DNA from: Agriotes lineatus
Lineage: Eukaryota > Arthropoda > Insecta > Coleoptera > Elateridae
Assembly: GCA_940337035.1 (NCBI GenBank)
Contig: CALNHX010007744.1
Coordinates: 1 to 64,000 of the forward strand
DNA length: 64,000 bases
Reading direction: 5' to 3'
Shown here: positions 13,201-25,275 of the stretch, one piece after another
Layout of the letters: every line of letters begins with the position of its first letter
How positions within the stretch are numbered: position 1 is the first letter of the stretch
The notes under the pieces: generated by a model
What the model was told of the DNA's origin: nothing
The model's input: only the letters and a program-made list of their open reading frames with translations
Database searches by the model: none
Translations under genes and position numbers: made by a program

Positions 13201-15156
13201 GCTGAGATTTGTAACTTGGGTTGCAGATTTTGCTCTATCTTGAATCTGAATGAAGTATAGGCGTATTCTTCTTTGGTTTCTCCTCATTTACGTATTATAT
13301 CTTCCATCTTCACTCAGTTGCTAGCATGTTGCTAGAAGTTTATATCCTAGCGACGGTGACGTTTCTTCTTGCAAATAAATTCTCAAACGATTTTTTACAC
13401 TGGTAAACATTCTTCGCGGTGAATTCCTGCTTGAGTAAAAATGTTCGCTTAGCTCTCAGCTTCATGTTTTATCAATTCAATGGCTTTGAGTTTTCTGGGT
13501 TAGAAAAACTCAAAGTCATTGAACGAAACATGCTACTTCCGTTTCACAAACAAATCAAACGTAGGTATACACATACACATCATTAACATCGTCTGATAGT
13601 TTACAAGCATGTTCAAACGTTGCTAGGAACTAAGCTTTTAGCAACTGAATGACGATGGTAGATGGAATACGTAAAAAGAAATGGACACAAAAAGAAAGCG
13701 TTGAGAAGTATTACTAGTTTAATGCCTTTTGCCTTGCATGAACTTCTATGCCTTGTATGATGCAGCTGTAAGTCAGGATGTGAAAAATATTGTAGATGCA
13801 CAAAAGTGAGCTTGAATTGCTCCGCAATGTGTGAGCACTACAATAGATTATGATGTTACTACTCACCTGTCTTTGTAGAATAAACTGACATTCCTTTTGG
13901 CCAGTAACTTTCTATTTTTTTACATTTTGACTGTATATATTGTAAATAATTAAAACTGTATGGTACTGTAACTTATTTTGTCATTTCTGTACAAGCTACA
14001 AGGATAAAACGTAACTTTGGATTTATTTTTTTTAAATTTATTCAAATTAAGAAAAATCTGTGAACATTAACGCAAATCTAAACAAACATGTTTTTCTTGC
14101 ACAAGGATAAAGCCAAGAACATTACACAGTTACGACCATTAGTTGCCGAGTTTTCTAAAGTCTGCGAGTGTGAAGTTCAAAAGGGTACTAAGAAAGAACC
14201 ACAGGGAAGACGGACAGGGAGTTTTGAAAAAATTAACCTCTTGTAGTAGTTTAAGTCAAAGTTCAGCTTATTCCTAACTATTTCCGACGTCATCCCTTTA
14301 ATTAATTGGCTACGTTGTGCAAATCGGTGATCAGCGAGGCGCGACACGCGTCTAACTTAAAACACTCAGCCAAAAATATATCGTATTTTTTACAATTTAC
14401 AACAGTATAGCAATACAGAGAATTCATCTTTTACTAAAAATTTGGTTATTTTTTTTCCACATTTCATACGCTGAAAGTATGCAGTTATGTGCAATAATTT
14501 TCAAAATACCTCGTTGCTGAAATTTATACTGTTCTTTGCAGGTGCACATTGTTTAAATTATTTTCACATCAAATTGTTAAAAATAAAGTGGAGATTAATT
14601 TGATATTACCTGCATCTAGAAAAAATAAGCTTTACACTAGTTTAAAAATCGTTGAGATACTTTCAAAAATTAGCTTGTAAATGCGATGTACGCATAAAAT
14701 TCATCAATTATTAGTAATAAAAGTCGTAAAATATTTTTTTCTGTTTTTTTACAATTGCAAACAGAATGGGGCCCTCCACATTTTGATCCGCTAAGTCATT
14801 CGAATTAGTATAGGTACATTTTTTAAACTATATCGTCGAGTGCACGCCCCATCATTTTAGAAGCGTCTTTGAGAAGACAGATTGTGTTGCTGTTCATAAT
14901 CAAACCTCTCAAATTTTGCTTGGTTCAGGCTAAACAGCTAAGAACGTTAAATTTTTGAATTTCGTTTTCGCGAGTAGTGTAGATTCTAAAAACTCGTTGA
15001 AAACGTTCTACACGTAGATGTGAAGAAAGTAATAGTTTTCTTTGTCTATATAACTGAGTAAACGCAATTGCATACGTTTAAAGATTATCAAGAATGATTA
15101 AACAATTGACAAGTTCTGAGATATCGCTATATAGATAATATAGTTTTTAGCTATGT
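7272..15156. other. Long AT-rich stretch without a recognised gene
   Basis: No convincing coding sequence. Two small imperfect palindromes are visible at 8906-9020 and 13463-13532. The part at 9960-10208 is less AT-rich and ends in a donor-like CAAG|GTAGGC. It could be a non-coding first exon, but nothing further supports this. The open frame at 10127-10429 matches no family I know. Confidence 0.4.
13463..13532. repeat. Small perfect-stem palindrome
   Basis: Arms starting CATGTTT and ending AAACATG pair across a short loop, including AAAAACTCAAAG opposite CTTTGAGTTTT. It is an isolated inverted repeat with no flanking duplication seen. Confidence 0.6.
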
Positions 15157-15764
15157 ATGTCAATTAGTGATGGGCATAACCGGACAATTTTCATAACCGA
15201 ATTATTTGTATTCGAATCATATTAATAACCAAATGATTATTTGAATAATAATTCGAATCAATTTTGGCTCTCGATTCGTTTCGATTTCACCGGTTGGCTG
15301 TTTGCCGGTTGGCGGTTCACCGTCATCTGCATCGGCACCGTAACTTGCAGATAGCAGAGGAACTTAGTTAATCGTTAATTATAATAATTGTATAAATAAT
15401 TTTTATTTGACTTCTAAGGAGTTTAAACCATTGAGAATAGCTATATCAATACTAATCATAAAGAAATTATAAATATGCGAATACAAAGTATCTATTGAAT
15501 CTATTTTTAGTTCCTAAAATTCTCTAGCAGCCACCCTTCCCTTTTCGCTTGCACATCATACCGGTATATTTTAGAATCCATAATTTATCTACGTTCAGCC
15601 TTCCGCGGTTCTAAGGGCGCACACTTAAAATTTTAAACATCGAAATCCACTTCTTGTTCCACGTTCATATCATATGACGACGGCCCATCCGTTATTAAAA
15701 ATTAAATATAAATCTGTTACGATATTGGAAAATCTTATCTCGCTTTCTGTTTATCCCTTATTAG

Positions 15765-16802
15765 TAGTGATGGGCTTATTCGAATGAAAAATAACCGGTT
15801 ATCCGGTTATTGAAATAACCTATGTAACTAGGTTTTCGTTCCAAGTATTCAAATGAAAAATAACCTCATGCTGATACGTACTACGCTTTGAATATAAAAC
15901 CTCTATTCAAAGGTACTACGTGCCATATCTCAGCCACCTACGCAGTGCTCAAAATTCTGTAAATATAAATACGTCATAACTCATAAACAAAGCAGGTTGT
16001 GTTGAAAACACCATTTGGTTATCGCGTATCTACCTCCTATCATAAAAAATATCAAATCATCAAATTCTGGAGACCTGAAACCTGAACGCCAAAAAACTGC
16101 AAACGCATCAAGCTATAAAAGAATTTTTTATTTGCTTACATCTCAAAGGTTCAATACAAGAGGCGGCGCCTTTAACCCACCCGATCGATAAAGATAAACG
16201 CATACCCCTGTTCTTATTGCGATTAGCAAGCAAGTCCCGCATATTTCTTTCTTTCTACACTTCTTAATAAATACCTCTTAATTTCCAATACATAACACAT
16301 AATGTACGGTCGGCGCCTTAGAAATCGGGCACTACACACTATTATGATATATTTTGCATGTATTTTTTAAGTGTATAAACTGGATTTTTACAGTTATTAT
16401 GGTTTTAATTGTTACGTCAGATTGTTTATTGTTTGTCAATTATGAAATGCCATCTCACATTAATGAAGTAACCGGAGCAAGAATACTCCAAAGACTAGAA
16501 GAACATATTACGTGTCCCGATTTCTAAGGCACCGACCGTACATATTATGTTTTGGTTCCTCTGCTATTTGCAAGTTACGATGTCGATGCAGATGACGGTG
16601 AACCGATGTCGATGCAGATGACGGTGAACCGATGTCGATGCAGATGACGGTGAACCGCCAACCGACAAACCGGCTGACTTAATCGAAACGAATCTAGAGC
16701 CAAAATTTATTCGAATGATTATTCAAATAATCATTCGGTTATTAATATCATTCGAATGCAAATAATTCGGTTATGAAAATTGTCCGGTTATGCCCATCAC
16801 TA
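15765..16802. mobile_element. Inner hAT-type element, inverted copy of its host element
   Basis: It begins TAGTGATGGGCTTATTCG and ends CCCATCACTA, flanked by an exact 8-bp duplication CTTATTAG (15757-15764 and 16803-16810). Its left end matches the reverse complement of the outer element's right end, and its right end matches the reverse complement of the outer left end. It is therefore the same element inserted in the opposite direction. Near 16577-16655 it carries a 26-bp unit three times (GATGTCGATGCAGATGACGG...), present once in the outer copy. Confidence 0.85.
16306..16545. repeat. Inverted repeat inside the inner hAT-type element
   Basis: ACGGTCGGCGCCTTAGAAAT at the left faces its near reverse complement, ATTTCTAAGGCACCGACCGT, at the right, enclosing about 200 bases. 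It may be a still smaller nested element. The counterpart position in the outer copy was not resolved. Confidence 0.55.
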
Positions 16803-17206
16803 CTTATTAGGCATAATCAACCGCGTTTCGAAGCAAAAATTTAGGCCGTTATAAATTAATACCAAACAGCTTCGGAAAATCTGATACTCAGCAGAACGTT
16901 ATCTTTAATAAGAACGGCCCTATAAATTTAACTCGTCGACTGGGAGTCTCAAATGTCTTAATAACATTAACAAGCAGCGGCGAGCCTCACTTGGGTCAAT
17001 CTAATTACATACGTAGAAAAGGTCTTGACGTATTATTTACCGAATTTCGATCACTCGCAGGTCGCTGAGATACGGCACGTAGTACTTATCAGGTTGAGGT
17101 TATTTTTGATTCGAATACTTGGAACGAAAACCGAGTTACACAGGTTATTTCAATAACCGGATAACCGGTTATTTTTCATTCGAATAAGCCCAGCACTAAT
17201 GTCAAT

Positions 17207-19900
17207 GTTACCCGTTATAAATATAACGGTACTAAGACTGTTATAGATAATTGTTTTGAATTTGGTTACTATTGAAACAACAATCACGTACTTTATTTAG
17301 GCAAACAATATTTGTTATATTCAACGGTATTTTTATTTTTATTAGTTGAAAGCGCCAAAAATGTTATACGAGAATCGATCGTTAAGTGCCTTATTAGAAT
17401 AGGCTTCAAAAAATAGCAAAACTCGGCCCATCGGACTTTTTCTCGGCCTGTCCTAAGGCGCTTACCGATCTTGTAACGTAATATACTGTAACAGGACGCA
17501 ATGCGACTATTATTTTGAGTTAACTCAATGAATTTGGTTACGTGAAGGTATCATTTAATTGAATAACATTGTCTAGTGTTTATTTTGTTTGGGTTGAGTT
17601 TTTATAAAATAAGCCGCTACTTTCTTCAAATGAGATTACATAACAGCATTCACAGTCAAAAGTTATTTAAGGTAAGGATTTTTGTTTTTAAAACTTTTAG
17701 CTTTGCGTATTTGTGTAGTAAAAATGCCCAATTCCTGCTGCTTCAGTTGTGTAGACACCACCAAACGAACTTGCATGTTATTGCAAAAAATGCTTCCAGC
17801 TGTTCTCATGACGGTGATGATTTTGTTTCAGCAGGAAAACTTTCCCGTAAGTTTCATCACCATTGTTATCTTCTGTCAGTGATATTAGCACCACCTCGTT
17901 TGACTAATTTAAACACAGATAAACAATTGACTTATTGCACAAATTAATTTTTTTAACAAAAAGCTTTTTGTTTCAAGAGTCTGTTTAAACCAAGGGGATC
18001 TATATTGTTTCATGCTGTGACACTGGGCTTATAAAGTTACCTTTGGAATGGACTACTAAACTCTGACAACATAGCTTCGTCAACCTTTAACAAAAAATTA
18101 TTAGTTTTTCTCACTAAATGACCAGTCTGTCGATGTACTTTCCCTGTCGTTCTGATACATGGCAGTTGAAAAAAATCTTTAAAATTGTTGCTATTTACAT
18201 CGTAGTGCGTTACTTCACCGTAATGTTCGATTTAAAAACAATTCGTAATGGATAGGTATCTAATTCTCCATTGCAAGTAAATTGCTAGTAATTTTGACTT
18301 CATATAAAAGAGTAATTTCTTCAAAATATCTTGCTTTGAAGCTAGTGCTGTTGCAGTCGGAACAAATATCTTCATCTATCAACCTTTATATCGGCTTTTT
18401 TAAACTGCTTCTTACAAATAACACTAATCTTTCCAATCCACCAGTTCTCTCAATTCAAAACTTGTTATCATTTTTGTGCCACTGTTTCATTCGATGGAAG
18501 TTTGAACACACTAATATATGGAGCAACTGATGAAACTTAGTTAATTTAATTCAAACATTTCAAAGGCATTTTTGCAAATGATGTGAACTGACTTGTCAAA
18601 GTAGTTTTTAACGTCAAACATATTTGAATGTTTTTAAAACTTCGTGTGCCCTGGTATAGCCTAGCAGAAAATTTGACAGCAGAGCCAGTATTATGGCCCG
18701 GAACAATATAGACCACATTGTTTAAACACATCTCTTCTCTGCAGGAGTTCTTAAATAACCAACTATAGCACAAAGCCAATATCATGATCAGGGCAACAAA
18801 CACATGGAAACCGTTTTTAACCAATATTGACGATGTTACAAAGAATAATGGATTATTAAAAAAATAATTTAAATTAAATGTAAAAATATTTCAAGTTAAT
18901 CACCAGTCACCAGTTTCGTCCTTATCCTCCAGCAATCATGTTGTGTACGATGAACATAGAATGTGTGAATTTAACTCAGCTGCCGATCAACATCACATGA
19001 CCCAAATATCTGTATCAGTTTGGGTAAACTGCAATCTCAATTTGCACAGATCCAGTGTTGAATTCAGATTGATTACTCCGCGGGGGGGGGGGGACGGGGG
19101 GGGGGGCAATTTTTATCTATTCCTGCGCAATCCACCTATTCTTTTATAGATAAAAACACATGAAGTGGTAATGTTTCCGGAAGGAATTTTGCACTGCCGG
19201 GTGGAAATTTTCCCACCGGTCACTCCCCTAGATTCAACACTGCACAGATTGTTGATTGTATACATTTTATATTGTCTATTAACCCTCTATAGTGTCTTTG
19301 TTTATGAAACTGTTAACGCCCTAAACCTCACTTTATCTAATGTAACTTCCTTTAACATACAATAATTCTTATTGGGATCAGATTTGTTACATTTTTAAGT
19401 CATCTTTATGTGACTCCTTTAATATTTTTACAGTTTATGCATCTTATCTTATTATTTGAACTCAGATTTGGCTTGAACAACCGTGTAATATACATGGTGT
19501 TTTCAAATGAAGTAGCATAAACGATGCGGATAACTTCTTAAAGGTCAAACTAATCGAGAATCCCTTGATACAGAGTACTCATAATTTATGGAATAATACA
19601 CCCTCGTAATGGTTTGGACATTGATGCACAGGGGGCGTTGTTGCAGCTAGTCTGATTATGCTTATGAAAAACATTCTATTTTGCTACATATATTCTCCCA
19701 AACGCACACTTCTTCTCTTTATATTTCAACATCTTGCAATATTCTATTTATTTTACATTATTTAATAATACACAAAGTTTCCAGTTTCATGATCGAATTC
19801 TAAAATCACTTGAAGTTCATTGATTACTATCAGTTTATTTTATTCTAATCGCACACTCTTTAGCTTCCACCTACTAGTTACCAAAGACTTACACTATAAG
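17207..19900. other. Stretch with no recognised gene
   Basis: AT-rich sequence with two G-rich homopolymer blocks near 19081-19107. Open frames at 17576-17947 (plus) and 18546-18824 (minus; hydrophobic start) match nothing I recognise and lack splice or family support. At 19493-19640 the sequence resembles one end of a Tc1-type repeat, but a partner end was not found. Confidence 0.35.
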
Positions 19901-19918
19901 ATTATACTAACGGCCGCC

Positions 19919-21011
19919 TTAGATAGTAACAGACTTATAAATAAAGTAGGTGAAAAGGGCGAGGCAGTAGTTGGAGAAGCTCTCCAGGGACGAGTCCTCC
20001 TCGCCATGGAAGCGGAAGAAGCCGTAGGCAGTGAGGAAGAAGACCCAGGCGGCAATGATATGAATGTTGTACAAGGTAAGTCCAAACAAAAACAGAGTTG
20101 CCATGTTCAGGACCACCATGAAGTCAACAACCTCTTGGTCCTTGGAATGGTCGGTGAAGTAGGCCACCGTTGCAAGGCCTCCGATTACCAGAAAGAGATA
20201 CGCGAGCTGCTTGCTCCAGAATCCGTGAGTTAGCCAAAGTTCCGTCGAGTAGCAAGGCAGGGCAACGCTGAACAAGGCGTAGGAGGAGTAGGTGTACAGG
20301 TCTTGGTAGAGTTGGTAGTAGGTTGCTTCAGAAGAGATTCCTGTCAACAATAGTTACATTTGAGGAGGATTATATTTTATGGTTGCTTAATAGCTAGCAA
20401 GAAGGAAGTTAAACCTCCACATAAGCCGTTATCTTTTCCCGACCAGCTATAATTTTCAGTCCTAAAGAAGAGTTTCAGAATTCTTTTGAAGAAGTTGTCA
20501 TATTCATATCCATAATGTTGAGATTCATCTAAAAATTACAGCTTATCTGAAGAAGCTAAGTGGTGTGTGGTTGTATAGAGCCGTATAGCAGATTATTTCT
20601 AAGATCTTTGATAACTAAACATAGTACCATAGATTGCATATGCAATTATGCATCAATTCAGCGAAACTGGAAGTGAAATATTTTCGAAAAACAACATTAT
20701 TTGTATATTTGTAATAGAATATTTGATACGGGTTGCCCTTCATACTTTTTTGATTTGTTGCAATGTTAATTGTACTCTTTTTAATATAAAAGAATGGACT
20801 TGTACTAACTTGAAGCGATGAGCCCAAGAACTGCATACAACAGCAGGGAGATCAGCGTTACGTTGATGTATCCAAACGAAGATTTTTGCACCCTGTAGAT
20901 CCCATGGAAAGCTGTTAGTGTGTTGGAGGTATAAGCGCTGTATTTGGCGATACAAAGGAGCGCTATGGTGCCCAAAGCGACGTGGGAGAACGTAACCGAT
21001 AATTTTGACAT
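19919..21011 (-). CDS. Multipass membrane protein, paralogue 1 (two exons)
   Basis: Exon 1 runs 21011-20810 and exon 2 runs 20340-19919, joined by a GTTAGT donor and a TTGACAG acceptor in phase 1, giving about 207 residues. The ATG at 21011 (MSKLSVTFS) was chosen because it aligns with the starts of the paralogues at 45 and 56 kb (MSALSEI, MSHISEI), although the frame stays open further upstream. The protein has about six hydrophobic segments. A shared core, ALPCYSTELW, corresponds to SLPCLASEIW in paralogue 2. A negatively charged turn (GEEDSSLESF) precedes a final NYCLALF segment, where the others have PPEELYNYC. This copy is the most diverged of the three. I do not recognise the family; function is unknown, and a membrane location is inferred from hydropathy. 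Confidence 0.75.
20341..20809 (-). other. Intron of membrane protein paralogue 1
   Basis: A 469-nt intron with GTTAGT at the donor and TTGACAG at the acceptor. It interrupts a codon after its first base, at the same aligned position as the 52-nt intron of paralogue 3. Confidence 0.7.
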
Positions 21012-23880
21012 AGTAAATTTAGAGTAGTTGCTTGCGAATTTGAAAATGTAACACTTACAAGTTTTTGTGATTGACGTTAAATTTTGATAGTAGCGCTGTC
21101 GTTTCGAGACGGCTGCCAACTTAATAATAATACACTTTACCTTGTTCATTTGCCTGAGTGCTTCATTATATTCTCCAACCTTATGTCCTTTTTCGTTATT
21201 CTCCTTCCAATTATTGACTGATTGTGAATGAATTTATATTTAAAATGATGGAAAGGAAGAAGAAGCATAACACTGCTCACAGCCAGCAAGTGAAGACGAA
21301 GGAAAAGTAAAAGAGCAAACCAAGCAACTTCCTACCCTGCAAAAAGCTGATACTTTTATTGTTATTTCTTATCGACAAGATCTATATGGTATGGTATCAA
21401 AAACCTTATAAAAAGTCAAAAAAGTAAGACTATGTGCTCTAGAATAGTTCATAAAAACATTGCAGATTTGACACGACGCGTCAACTTCCTTCCCCTATAG
21501 TAAGTGTAGCGATGACAAAGAGAAGAATGAAATAGTTCAAAAAATATCGCAAACATTTGAAAAATGTTGGAAGAGAAAAAGAAGCAGCGCTCTTCACCAA
21601 AAAGGGAAGATGAAGGAAAAGTACAAGAATATAGCAAAAAAATTGTGAACAGGATATCCTACCTAAGGAAGAAACTGCTACTGTTGTTTCTTACAAAAAG
21701 AGTCTAGGCCATGTGAAATACAAGGTACCTAAAAGGTACCCTACACGATTGTTGAGTGAGTGAAAATACTGAGATTTTGTGATTGCGTTCCGCTAAAATA
21801 GAGGCCCACTAAAGCTTATGTTACCTAGTGACGTCACAGATACAGCCAATCAAAATAAAAATTTTCGATTTTAGCTTATCGTTATCGTAACGCTAATTTA
21901 AAGTGAAGGTGTGCAAAAACTCCCTGTTAACAAATAGTTCAAACGCTAACTACAGATAAATGTCAAAAACGCAAATGAAAAAAAAAATCAAAAGCTGTAT
22001 CCTACTGTATGAAAAGAACATAGAAAACAGTTGCCCTGCTTTTTATAGATTTTACCTTAACCTTACAATTTACAGTAATTATAATATTATCACATACGAT
22101 ATAAAAAGGTTTGCTACAAAATCCGATAATTTGGTACAAGTACTGATTTAAGTTCAGACCTTCTCATAACCTCCTCGACTATATGGCTTTAGCTGAAGCT
22201 TTATTTAGAATTTTTAAAGCTATCTATTATTGGTATTGTTATTTTCTCCCACGTATAATTTCAAACACACGTCACTGATCTCTCCCAATTGGTAGGTATA
22301 ATGTCGCGTTGAATACAAGACTGGAATCCACGCCTGCGATGAAGCCAGAAGATCGAGAGATATCAGGCTAATCGCAAGTGTGTTTCTAGCCGCTTGGAAT
22401 TACGTGTTTATGTATGTGATGCCATAGCATTTAGAAGTAACCTTTTTGTCGCAAACTCGTTTCGATTTATTTTAGAATAATTACAACTTTTGTAATGCTT
22501 AAACCCTTGACGTTCCCTTTATCGTTAAACGATTTACCGTCGGACGTATTGCCCCGAATTTCGGGTTGGTTTTAGTGTTTTTCTCAACTATGGCTGAATT
22601 CCATCAGCCCAGGTTACCTTCCCCATGGATTGGCATTTCAGCAGCTCCAGATAACTTTCAACTTGAGCCAGCATTCCATCACGCCAGATTATAATCTGGT
22701 AATTACCTTTCTGGTGGGCCAGCATTTCAGCAGCATCAGGTTACCTTGGTGGAGCTGAAGGCTTCATTCGGTATTGTTAATACTAGATTGGGATACAATT
22801 ACCCTATTAGAGTGAGTAATTTCAGCATGTTTATCAAATTTTTTAATTGTAGAAGCAATATTTATGCCTCTTGAATTTCCAGTTAAAATTTATACTGTTT
22901 GTCAAGGACACTAAATGTCATTTGGGGAAGTCGGCTGTTACGGCTAGTCAAATAATAGTTATTTGTATGCCTAGGCTGTAAAATGGCTGTCTGGCGTGCC
23001 GGAGAATTTATTCCTAAGATGACAAACATTTCGTGGACGTGATAGACACAATATTTTTGTGCAACCACAGCGCATATTATAATCAAAAACTAATTACTAA
23101 TTTTTTATGAAACTGTGCAGACAACTTTACTGCCGCAACACATAATACGCAACGTCACGGTTAGCAACTCCTCAAGCAAAGCAAAGATCAAATTTTTATC
23201 AAACAATAAGCTGAGCATCATCTATCCTCATCTATTTGATAGCAGTAGGCCATTATTTTATTTATTTAACTGGGTGCATTTATTAAAATGTATAAGGAAC
23301 AATTGGTTAAATTCCAAACTTAACCAAACTATTGAAAAACACGGTAACAGAAAATTGCTACGTTTTACTCACTAAAATCACTTTTTGAGTTTTGTATTCC
23401 ACACATTTAATAAGACAAAATGTCAAGTTACCACTGCAATTTTGTTATGTTTATGTCTATGAAGATGAATTAGTGGTAGAAGACAACTACAGTTTAATCA
23501 AGAATTTAAGTCGTAGAGGCTTATTGTGTCCACATAATGCTGCAGTAAATTTAGTTTTGTTTCTGATTTTTAAATGTTTATAACAAACGCAGGTGATTTT
23601 TAAATTTCTTACAGAAGAGGGCTATTTAGTTCATTTTTTTGGGTGCTATTATAATAGCGTGGAGAGAATAGCAAATACTATAATTAACTACACAACCAAT
23701 TATTGTTGTAAAATGAATAATAATAATTGATTGCGCAAACGAATGATATACTTTGATTAGCGAGTGACTTATTAAATATTGAATTGATATTGCGGTAAAT
23801 ACACTAGAGTTTTGTGTTTAAAATTATGGTTTCTAGCTTTAAAACTTCGTGTCCACTATAAAAAGCAGATGGGGAGAGAC
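21012..23880. other. Stretch with no recognised gene
   Basis: Contains the upstream region of paralogue 1. A GC-richer part at 22595-22760 repeats phrases such as CAGCATTTCAGCAGC and CCAGATTATAATCTGG in an irregular tandem pattern of unknown origin. No coding sequence recognised. Confidence 0.4.
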
Positions 23881-23883
23881 TCA

Positions 23884-24071
23884 GGGCCGGTTGCAGAAAG
23901 CAATGTTAAGTCTGGTGTTAGCTAACATCGCGTCAAAGTGAACAAAATCGCATCAAATTTTGTTTACTAATGTATTAGTTACCATAAGCATTTGAGATTT
24001 GATTCGTTTTTGTTCACTTTGACGTCGCGTTAGCTAACACCAGACTTAACATTGCTTTCTGCAACCGGCCC
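23884..24071. mobile_element. 188-bp palindromic MITE with TCA target duplication
   Basis: It starts GGGCCGGTTGCAGAAAGCAA and ends with the reverse complement. The arms are identical for about 43 bases and remain similar for about 75. TCA at 23881-23883 and 24072-24074 is a likely 3-bp target duplication, which would suit a PIF/Harbinger-type element, though the exact boundary is ambiguous because CTCAG also repeats. Confidence 0.8.
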
Positions 24072-24124
24072 TCAGTTTACGACTGGTAACCGTTTCCACT
24101 GGAAGTCCTTTTTTGAATATTTGT

Positions 24125-24410
24125 ATTTTTGGGTGAAGGGTGAGCCGCTTAGTTCAGGCGCATTTAGGCCTCAACATGTGCCCGTTGTGCTACCTCCAAG
24201 TCACGTCTGTGTTTTTTTTTGTGTAGTCTTGGTATTCTACCTTATATGCTAGTTTTTAAAGGACAACGACGTTAATTGTATCCCAACGTCGAATGATCAC
24301 CCTGCTCGGTACCAATCTAGTGGACTGCGGAAAAAAATTGACCTATCTACGGATTAAAATCGAGGACTCGCTTATTGCAAGCCTGGCACCAATACGCCAA
24401 CCAGGTGCTG
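24125..24410 (-). mobile_element. tRNA-derived SINE, family S1, copy 1 (decayed)
   Basis: It is similar over its length to the better preserved copy at 60994-61280, sharing CCGCAGTCCACT, TTAACGTCG and GCAAGTCCTC-type segments in the same order on the minus strand. The tRNA-like head at the right end is mutated: the B-box position reads GATTTTAATCC instead of GTTCGAATCC. No flanking duplication is visible. Confidence 0.65.
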
Positions 24411-24459
24411 TCACAGAAACCCCTTATTTTGAAGTTATAGACACATATAAACGAATCCA

Positions 24460-24786
24460 GGACTGTTCATCTACGAATAATTCATCCAGAACGATTCATT
24501 CTCGGACGATTTATCCCAAAACGATTCATCCAACGGACTGCTCATCTAGAGGACTGTTCATCTATGGGCGGTTCATCAAAAGACTCTTCATCCAAAACAA
24601 CATTAAATTAAAGTAATGGCAAACCTAACCTAACCTAACCTAACCTTTGTATGAATAATCCATTGGATGAAGTGTCTTTTGATGAACCGCCCATGGATGG
24701 ACAGTCCTCTAGATGAGCAGTCCGTTGGACGAATTGTTCGAGAGTGAATCATCCTGGATGAATCATTCGTGGATTAAACGTCCGGA
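24460..24786. repeat. Foldback of degenerate 15-bp repeats with a TTAGG tract at its tip
   Basis: The left arm (24460-24595) is about nine units of 15 bp around the core TTCATC, for example GGACTGTTCATCTAC. The right arm (24650-24786) is the near reverse complement, including GGGCGGTTCATCAAAAGAC read in both. Between the arms lie five exact AACCT units (24622-24646). Confidence 0.8.
24622..24646 (-). repeat. Interstitial telomere-type tract, (TTAGG)5
   Basis: Five exact AACCT units on the plus strand, i.e. TTAGG on the minus strand, the canonical insect telomere repeat. It is too short to be a telomere and lies in the loop of a foldback. Confidence 0.8.
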
Positions 24787-25099
24787 CATTTAATACTAAA
24801 TATTACCGACGGCTGGCCTTTCTGTGCTGACGTCACGCCGGAGCGCTGGGAAATTGTACGTAGGAGATAATGGCCGTTTCTACCTTTGGTTTTATTAAAA
24901 ATGTCGTAAATGGGTCTTAAGGCGTATGAGAATTTGGTATATCAAATTTTAAAAGAATCAAACGTCACCCATTTTTTCTGTTGCTCGATTTTAAGTAGGT
25001 ATATGAAAGCCACTTATTCCATGTTAGAGTTTTACTTGGGTTTTACTTTACAATGCTGACAGAAATTCACGTTTAAGAAAGCTGATACTGTAAATGCGC

Positions 25100-25275
25100 A
25101 CGGAATGGGACGTTTCGGCGCGGCCGATTTGGCGCGGCTAATTCGGCGCAGCCCTTTCGGCGCGAAGGCGGTTCGGCGCGGAGACAGTTCGGCGCGGAGA
25201 CAGTTCGGCGCGGAGACGGTTCGGCGCGGAGACGTTTCGGCGCGAGACGTTTCGGCGCAATGACGTTTCGGCGAG
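25100..25275. repeat. GC-rich tandem array of about 16 bp (TTCGGCGC core)
   Basis: Units such as GTTCGGCGCGGAGACA recur about ten times, degenerate at the left end and regular in the middle. Base composition is unlike the surroundings. A related block in the reverse direction lies at 31785-31862. Open minus-strand frames across it are products of the repeat. Confidence 0.8.

Larger units (their letters stand above)
15165..17198. mobile_element. Outer hAT-type element, split by an inverted sibling
   Basis: The left end is TAGTGATGGGCATAACCGG at 15165 and the right end is CCCAGCACTA at 17198. An exact 8-bp duplication, ATGTCAAT, flanks it (15157-15164 and 17199-17206). Subtracting the inner element and its extra duplication leaves about 988 bp, close to the inner element's 1038 bp. 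The ends agree only over about 11 bp, so left and right ends are otherwise distinct sequences. No transposase frame was found. Confidence 0.85.

Noticed and set aside
20812..21149. Upstream ATG at 21149 as the start of membrane paralogue 1
   Set aside because: The added residues are basic and unlike the paralogues, whose starts align with the ATG at 21011.
24622..24646. True chromosome end
   Set aside because: Only five AACCT units, inside a foldback with sequence continuing on both sides.
24460..24786. CRISPR-like array
   Set aside because: Units are degenerate, adjacent without spacers, mirrored in a foldback, and the sequence is from an animal.
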